Source of the DNA: Acidimicrobiia bacterium
GTDB taxonomy: Bacteria > Acidobacteriota > Terriglobia > Bryobacterales > Bryobacteraceae
DNA: 64,000 bases
Reading direction: 5' to 3'
NCBI GenBank assembly: GCA_016871315.1
Contig: VFZE01000026.1
Location: forward strand, 1-64,000
The position numbers were made by a program, and so were the translations under genes. Under the pieces are notes generated by a model. The model was not told the origin of the DNA, did no database searches, and saw only the letters and a program-made list of their open reading frames with translations. Positions 59,422 through 64,000 of the stretch are shown one piece after another (the stretch's first letter is position 1; the number at the start of each line of letters is the position of its first letter).

Positions 59422-60537
59422 ATGGGTTTCGGAAATCTTTCGCTGTGGCAGCGCGAGCGGGACCAGTTCCCCGTCACGCAAAACCTTATTTATCTTAACC
59501 ATGCGGCGGTGGCACCGCTGGTGAAGCCGGCGGCGGAGGCCATGCGCTGGTTGGCCCAGGACGCCTGTGACCATGGCTCATACCACTACCGCACTTGGTT
59601 AGATGCTTACGAGGGGCTACGGGTCGCGGCGGCGCGGATGATTTCCGCCACGCGCGATGAGATCGCGATTGTGAAGAATACTTCCGAGGGGATCGCTACG
59701 GTGGCGCTGGGGATCGACTGGAAGGCCGGCGATGCGGTGGTGGCGTTCCGAGAGGAGTTTCCGGCCAACTACTATCCGTGGCTGAAGCTGGCGGACAAGG
59801 GGGTGGAGGTTCGCTGGCTGCCGGTGACGGCGCCGCTGGATGAGATCGACGGGGCCTGCAAGGGCGCGCGGCTACTGGCGATCAGTTTTGTGAATTATCT
59901 GACGGGCTACAAGGCGGACCTGGAAGGGATCGGGGAGATTTGCCACCGGCACGGCTGTTTCTACTTCGTCGATGCGATTCAGGGGTTGGGGGTCTATCCA
60001 GTGGATGTGCGGAAGGCGCGGATTGATGCGCTTTCCGCCGATGGGCACAAGTGGCTGCTGGGGCCCGAGGGGTGCGGGGTATTGTACGTGAAGAAAGAGT
60101 TGCTGGATGAGATTGAGCCAATCGAGTTCGGCTGGACGAACGTGGCCAGCTATGCCGATTACGCCTCGCGCGACATGACGCTGCGGCCCGACGCCGGGCG
60201 CTATGAGTGCGGAACGCTGAACACGATCGGGATTTTCGGGCTCAAGGCGGCGATCGAATATCTCAACGAAACAGGGGTCGCGCAGATCGGCGAGGCGGTG
60301 GATGCGCTGGCGGCGCAAATCGGGGACGGTGTGCGGGCGAAGGGCTATGAGTTGGCGGCGCCGGTTAGCTCGGGGATCGTGAGTTTCCGCAAGGAGGGCG
60401 TGGATTCCGGCGCTGTGGTGCAGCGGCTGCGAGAGGCGGGGATCGTGACGGCGCCGCGGCAGGGTTATGTGCGGAGCTCGCCGCATTTTTACATCGCGCC
60501 GGAGGAGATTGCGCGGATGATCGAGTTGATACCATAG
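59422..60537 (+). CDS. class V PLP-dependent aminotransferase (cysteine desulfurase-like fold)
   Basis: The 371-residue product starts QFPVTQNLIYLNHAAVAPL, as in class V enzymes. It has the cofactor region FYFVDAIQGLGVYPVDV and the Schiff-base lysine K210 in SADGHKWLLGPEGCG. It lacks an evident cysteine-desulfurase active loop, so an isopenicillin-N-epimerase-like or generic aminotransferase role is more likely. It starts a plus-strand operon with a sugar isomerase five bases downstream and a carboxypeptidase beyond. Third positions favour G, unlike the 23-34 kb genes. Confidence 0.93.
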   Translation: MGFGNLSLWQRERDQFPVTQNLIYLNHAAVAPLVKPAAEAMRWLAQDACDHGSYHYRTWLDAYEGLRVAAARMISATRDEIAIVKNTSEGIATVALGIDWKAGDAVVAFREEFPANYYPWLKLADKGVEVRWLPVTAPLDEIDGACKGARLLAISFVNYLTGYKADLEGIGEICHRHGCFYFVDAIQGLGVYPVDVRKARIDALSADGHKWLLGPEGCGVLYVKKELLDEIEPIEFGWTNVASYADYASRDMTLRPDAGRYECGTLNTIGIFGLKAAIEYLNETGVAQIGEAVDALAAQIGDGVRAKGYELAAPVSSGIVSFRKEGVDSGAVVQRLREAGIVTAPRQGYVRSSPHFYIAPEEIARMIELIP

Positions 60538-60542
60538 AGTGC

Positions 60543-61307
60543 ATGCAACTAGGCGCGGTTACCTATAACGTCCTGAAGGATTGGGATCTGGAGACGCTGA
60601 TCACGAAGCTGGAAGAGACCGGATTCGAGGCGGTGGAGCTGCGGACCACGCATAAGCACGGCGTGGAGCCGTCGCTGGATAAAGCAGCGCGGGATCAGGT
60701 GCGGCGGCGGTTTGAACGCTCGAAGGTGCGGCTGCTGAGCTATGGCACCACCTGCGAGTTTCATTCACCCGATGCGGCGGTGCGCCGGCAGCAGGTGGAG
60801 ACCGGCAAGACGTTCATCGACCTGGCGCACGATACCGGCGCGTGGGGGATCAAGGTGCGTCCGAACGGGCTGCCGAAGGAGGCGGCGCCGGAGACGACGA
60901 TCGGCAATATCGGCGCGTCGCTGCGGGAGCTGGGCGATTACGGCGCGGGCCGGGGCGTGGAGATCTGGATGGAGGTGCACGGGCGCGACACGCAGAATCC
61001 ACCGGTGTCGGCGGCGATCATGAAAGCGGCGCGGCACGAGTCCGTGGGGGTTTGCTGGAATTCGAATCCCACCGATATTGTGAAGGGCAGCGTGAAACCG
61101 AGCTTCGAGCTGCTGAAGCCGTGGATCAAGAACGTGCACATCAATGAGCTGTCCAATGACTATCCGTGGCGGGAGCTGTTCACTTTGCTGCGGCAGGCGA
61201 AATACGAGCGGTACCTGCTCTGCGAGGCGCAGGAGAGCAAGGAGCCGGAGCGGTTTCTGCGCTGGTACAAAGCGCTGTTCACGGAGTTGAACCGCGCATG
61301 CGCCTGA
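60543..61307 (+). CDS. sugar phosphate isomerase/epimerase-like TIM-barrel protein
   Basis: The 254-residue product fits the xylose-isomerase-like barrel family: GFEAVELRTTHKHGV near the start, then TCEFHSPDA, WMEVHGRDTQNPP and VCWNSNPTD, with Glu, Asp and His residues placed as metal ligands. The substrate is unknown; related enzymes isomerise ketoses or myo-inositol derivatives. It lies five bases after the aminotransferase and overlaps the next gene by ten bases. Confidence 0.88.
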   Translation: MQLGAVTYNVLKDWDLETLITKLEETGFEAVELRTTHKHGVEPSLDKAARDQVRRRFERSKVRLLSYGTTCEFHSPDAAVRRQQVETGKTFIDLAHDTGAWGIKVRPNGLPKEAAPETTIGNIGASLRELGDYGAGRGVEIWMEVHGRDTQNPPVSAAIMKAARHESVGVCWNSNPTDIVKGSVKPSFELLKPWIKNVHINELSNDYPWRELFTLLRQAKYERYLLCEAQESKEPERFLRWYKALFTELNRACA

Positions 61308-63631
61308 TACGTTGCTTGATTGCCGCGGCGGTGGTTGCCGCGGCGGCGGCGCCGACGCCGGAGTCGCACTTCGGCCACCGGATGGGGGAAGACCGGAAGC
61401 TGATTCCGTGGGACAGGACGGTCGCCTATTTCCAGGCGCTGGAGAAATCGAGTGACCGGATCGTGGTGCGGGAGCTGGGCAAGACGACGATGGGACGGCC
61501 GTTTATCGCCGCCTGGATCTCCGCTCCCGCGACGTTGAAGCAACTGGAGAAATACCGTCAGATTCAGAAGAAGCTGGCCGATCCGCGCAAGACAGCGGAG
61601 GCGGAGGCGGCGAAGCTGATCCAGCAGGGCAAGGTGGTGGTGATGATCACCTGCTCGATCCATTCGACCGAGGTGGCCTCGACGCACACGGCTGTCGAGT
61701 TCGCCTACCGGATGCTGACGGAGACGAATGCGAAGTTCGCCACGGTACTGGAGAATGCCGTGTTCATCCTGGTGCCGTCACTGAATCCCGATGGCGTGGA
61801 TATCGTGCGGGACTGGTACGTGAAGACGCTGGGGACGCCGCATGAGGGCAGTTCGCCGCCGGAGCTGTATCAGAAGTACGTGGGCCACGACAACAATCGC
61901 GACTGGTATATGTTCTCGCAGGTGGAAACGCGGCTGGCGATTGAGAAGCTGCACAACACGTGGCATCCGCAGATTGTCTATGACGTGCACCAGCAGGGGC
62001 AGAACGCCTCGCGCATGTTCATTCCGCCGTGGATGGATCCGATTGAGCCGAATATCGATCCGCTGATCACGCAGATGTGCAACTTCATCGGCATGGGCAT
62101 GGCGATGGATCTAACGGCGGCGGGCAAGAAGGGGATCTCGGTCAACTCGACGTACGATTTCTGGACGCCGGCGCGGCACTACCAGGCCTATCACGGCGGG
62201 ATGCGGATTCTGAGCGAATCGGCGAGCGCGAGATTGGCGACGCCGGTGAATATACGGCCGGAGCAGATTTCGCAAACCGCGCCGGGCTATCTGCCGAGGC
62301 AGAGCAGTTGGAATCACCTGGAGCCTTGGTTGGGCGGGGAGTGGCGGCTGCGCGACATCGTCGATTACCAGTCGATCGCCTGGGAGTCGCTGCTCTATCA
62401 GGCGTCACAGCGGCGATTGGATCTACTGCGGAATTTCTACACGATCGGGCAGCGTGCGGTGGCGCGGACGGTTCCTTACGCTTTCACCATTCCGTTCGAG
62501 CAGCGCGATCCGGGGGCGGCAAGGCTGCTGCTGGAGACGCTGGCGTTCGGGCTGGTGGAGATCGAGAAGGGCGCCGCCGAGTATGTGATCAAGATGCAGC
62601 AGCCGTATTCGAGCTGGGCGAAGGCGCTGCTGGAGAAGCAGGAGTATCCGGATCTGCGGCAGTATCCGGGCGGTCCGCCGAAGCGGCCCTACGACGTGAC
62701 GGCGCATACGTTGCCGATGCTGCTGGGCGTGGAGGTGAAGGAGGTGCGGTCGTATGCGGGGGCGACGAGTCCGGTGGCGAGCTTTGTGTTTCCTTCAAAG
62801 GGGCTGGCGACCTCCGATACCGATACGTGGAAGGAAGTGAACCGCGTGTGGGCGCGCGGGGCATCCGTGTGGCGGAATGCGCAGACAGGCGACTTTTCGC
62901 TCAAGCCGGGGCCGGGGCTGGAAGAGAGGAAGCCGCCCAGAATGGGACTGTACCGGAGTTTTCAGCCGTCGATGGACGAAGGCTGGACGCGTTGGATCTT
63001 CGAGCAGCTTGGCTTCCCATACGCGAGCGTGAAGAACCCCGAAATTCTGGCAGGCAAGCTGCGGGAGCGGTATGAGGCGATCGTGTTTCCCGATCAGGGT
63101 CCGTCGGTGATTCACAATGGGTACCGCCCAGGGGCGATGCCGGCGGAGTTGACGGGCGGGCTCGGCGAAGCAGGCGCGGCGGCGCTACTCGAGTTTGCGC
63201 GCGCGGGCGGCACACTGATTTTTCTGAACGATTCCACCGATTACGCAATCGGGCATTTGGGGGTGCCGCTGAAGAACGTGATCCGTGGCGTGTCGAGCCG
63301 CGATTTCTATAGCCCCGGATCGCTGCTGCGCGTGAGTCTGGAGGAGCATCCGCTGACGCGCGGGCTGCCAAAGGAGATCGCGATTTGGAGCGAGGGCTCT
63401 CCGGCATGGGAGGTGACGGGCGGCACGGCGGCGCGTTCGATTGCGCGGTATCCCGAATCGGGCGTGCTGGCATCGGGGTGGCTGCTGGGCGAGAGGCACT
63501 TGATTGGACGGTCCGCGTTGGTGGAGGTTCCCATGGGGCAGGGGCGCATCGTACTGTTCGGCATGCGGCCCCAATACCGGGCGCAGAGCTACCAGGCGAT
63601 GAAGTTGCTGTTTAACGCGATGACGCAGTAG
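61298..63631 (+). CDS. exported M14-family zinc carboxypeptidase
   Basis: The 777-residue product has a signal peptide (LIRCLIAAAVVAAAAAPTP). The M14 domain has the zinc motif HSTE in CSIHSTEVASTHTAVEFAY, the substrate-binding SLNPDGVD and NNRDWY, and the third zinc histidine in VYDVHQQGQNASRM. A long C-terminal part (about 480-777) contains VVFPDQGP-type glutamine amidotransferase-like blocks, as in other acidobacterial M14 proteins. It probably removes C-terminal residues from peptides outside the cytoplasm. Its ATG overlaps the isomerase gene. Third positions favour G. Confidence 0.92.
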   Translation: MRLIRCLIAAAVVAAAAAPTPESHFGHRMGEDRKLIPWDRTVAYFQALEKSSDRIVVRELGKTTMGRPFIAAWISAPATLKQLEKYRQIQKKLADPRKTAEAEAAKLIQQGKVVVMITCSIHSTEVASTHTAVEFAYRMLTETNAKFATVLENAVFILVPSLNPDGVDIVRDWYVKTLGTPHEGSSPPELYQKYVGHDNNRDWYMFSQVETRLAIEKLHNTWHPQIVYDVHQQGQNASRMFIPPWMDPIEPNIDPLITQMCNFIGMGMAMDLTAAGKKGISVNSTYDFWTPARHYQAYHGGMRILSESASARLATPVNIRPEQISQTAPGYLPRQSSWNHLEPWLGGEWRLRDIVDYQSIAWESLLYQASQRRLDLLRNFYTIGQRAVARTVPYAFTIPFEQRDPGAARLLLETLAFGLVEIEKGAAEYVIKMQQPYSSWAKALLEKQEYPDLRQYPGGPPKRPYDVTAHTLPMLLGVEVKEVRSYAGATSPVASFVFPSKGLATSDTDTWKEVNRVWARGASVWRNAQTGDFSLKPGPGLEERKPPRMGLYRSFQPSMDEGWTRWIFEQLGFPYASVKNPEILAGKLRERYEAIVFPDQGPSVIHNGYRPGAMPAELTGGLGEAGAAALLEFARAGGTLIFLNDSTDYAIGHLGVPLKNVIRGVSSRDFYSPGSLLRVSLEEHPLTRGLPKEIAIWSEGSPAWEVTGGTAARSIARYPESGVLASGWLLGERHLIGRSALVEVPMGQGRIVLFGMRPQYRAQSYQAMKLLFNAMTQ

Positions 63632-63634
63632 GGG

Positions 63635-64000
63635 TCAGGCGCCGGGCGGTTTCCGGAACGGATTCACCACCTTGACACCACCTGCTTGGCGCCCTTCCTG
63701 GAAATCTTCGCTCAGTAAATAGCGGCATCCTGCCCGCTGAGCCGCCGCCAAGATCAGCGCGTCCCAATAGCTTAGCTGCGCCCGCTCCGTAAAGTGCCAT
63801 GCCGACTGGATCAAGCCGAGACTTGTTTCCACTGGCTGCCATTCCGCAAAAGCTTCCACCGTGGCCTGCGCCGCCAAGGAAGGAGTCTTGAGTTTCCGCA
63901 CCGCGTTCACATAAAACTCATGCAGTACCTGCCAGCTCAGGCGACCGGTTCCGTTCTCCCAAAGGAACTCCAGCCATTCCCTGGCCGCGCCTCGCTTGAC
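63635..64000 (-). CDS. PIN-domain protein, 5' end outside the window
   Basis: The visible 121 codons run from the window edge: VKRGAAREWLEFLWENGTGR, then QVLHEFYVNAVRKLKT, a PIN middle, and LSYWDALILAAAQRAGCRYL and LLSEDFQEGRQAGGVKVVNP at the end. The second and third acidic catalytic positions are in HEFYV and SYWDALI. It is probably a VapC-like RNase toxin, with the antitoxin gene and the first catalytic Asp beyond 64000. The stop is only three bases past the M14 stop on the other strand. Confidence 0.85.
   Translation of the reverse strand, partial: VKRGAAREWLEFLWENGTGRLSWQVLHEFYVNAVRKLKTPSLAAQATVEAFAEWQPVETSLGLIQSAWHFTERAQLSYWDALILAAAQRAGCRYLLSEDFQEGRQAGGVKVVNPFRKPPGA

Overview
The window looks like a piece of an Acidobacteriota chromosome, most likely from the Solibacter/Bryobacter side of the phylum. 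The evidence is a very large Oar-like TonB-dependent receptor with an N-terminal carboxypeptidase-regulatory domain, an NHL-repeat protein ending in the domain first catalogued as the Solibacter C-terminal domain (a decayed second copy lies near 46.5 kb), a Ser/Thr kinase fused to a beta-propeller, several secreted peptidases, and high-GC coding sequence. No phage structural genes, IS transposases, rRNA or CRISPR arrays were seen.

Layout. 0-10.9 kb: Oar-like receptor; a scar in which the tail of lepA abuts the head of a sensor gene; an SDR oxidoreductase with a probable ATT start; the NHL protein; a secreted matrixin-type protease; and an M2 peptidyl-dipeptidase lipoprotein. 10.9-12.8 kb: an intact tRNA-Thr(CGT) followed by two further copies of a tRNA 3' end. 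Between them lie decayed toxin-antitoxin loci: hicBA with a frameshifted hicA, and a phd-type antitoxin with an internally deleted PIN toxin and an 87-residue third gene. This is an eroded tRNA-linked island. 13.2-16.6 kb: a tight five-gene minus-strand operon of two four-helix membrane proteins, two related exported proteins and a small HH-motif exported protein, all of unknown function, with a divergent haem-binding lipoprotein. 17-23.4 kb: glycerate kinase, shikimate kinase, SDR, Lon N-domain protein, HAD phosphatase and a membrane hybrid histidine kinase with two receiver domains.

23.4-34 kb: an aminotransferase/haloacid dehalogenase/Gfo-Idh operon, an intact RHH-VapC pair, an amidohydrolase, the long Rel/SpoT stringent-response enzyme coupled to a DUF971 protein, and the propeller kinase. 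34-39.1 kb: lon and clpB, a proteostasis block. 39-46 kb: a TGPRT-motif protein, a MauE/DoxX-thioredoxin protein, a secreted amidohydrolase, then hemL with a geranylgeranyl-reductase-like flavoprotein and a lipoprotein. 46-54 kb: sulfatase, metallo-beta-lactamase-fold hydrolase, CopD-like protein with YgfZ, a PHP phosphoesterase, an APS/PAPS reductase, a secreted cyclophilin and a multi-helix membrane protein. 54-64 kb: two MacB-type permeases, a membrane-anchored JAMM-domain protein, an M48 metalloprotease, and an operon of class V aminotransferase, sugar isomerase/epimerase and M14 carboxypeptidase. A partial PIN gene runs off the right edge.

Two genome-scale patterns stand out. Many first-in-operon genes carry a TATAAT-like hexamer only 6-8 bases before the start codon, which suggests leaderless mRNAs. 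The G-versus-C bias of the plus strand also appears to flip near 34.05, about 40 and 58.3 kb regardless of gene direction. All calls come from reading the sequence; no database search or computation was run.
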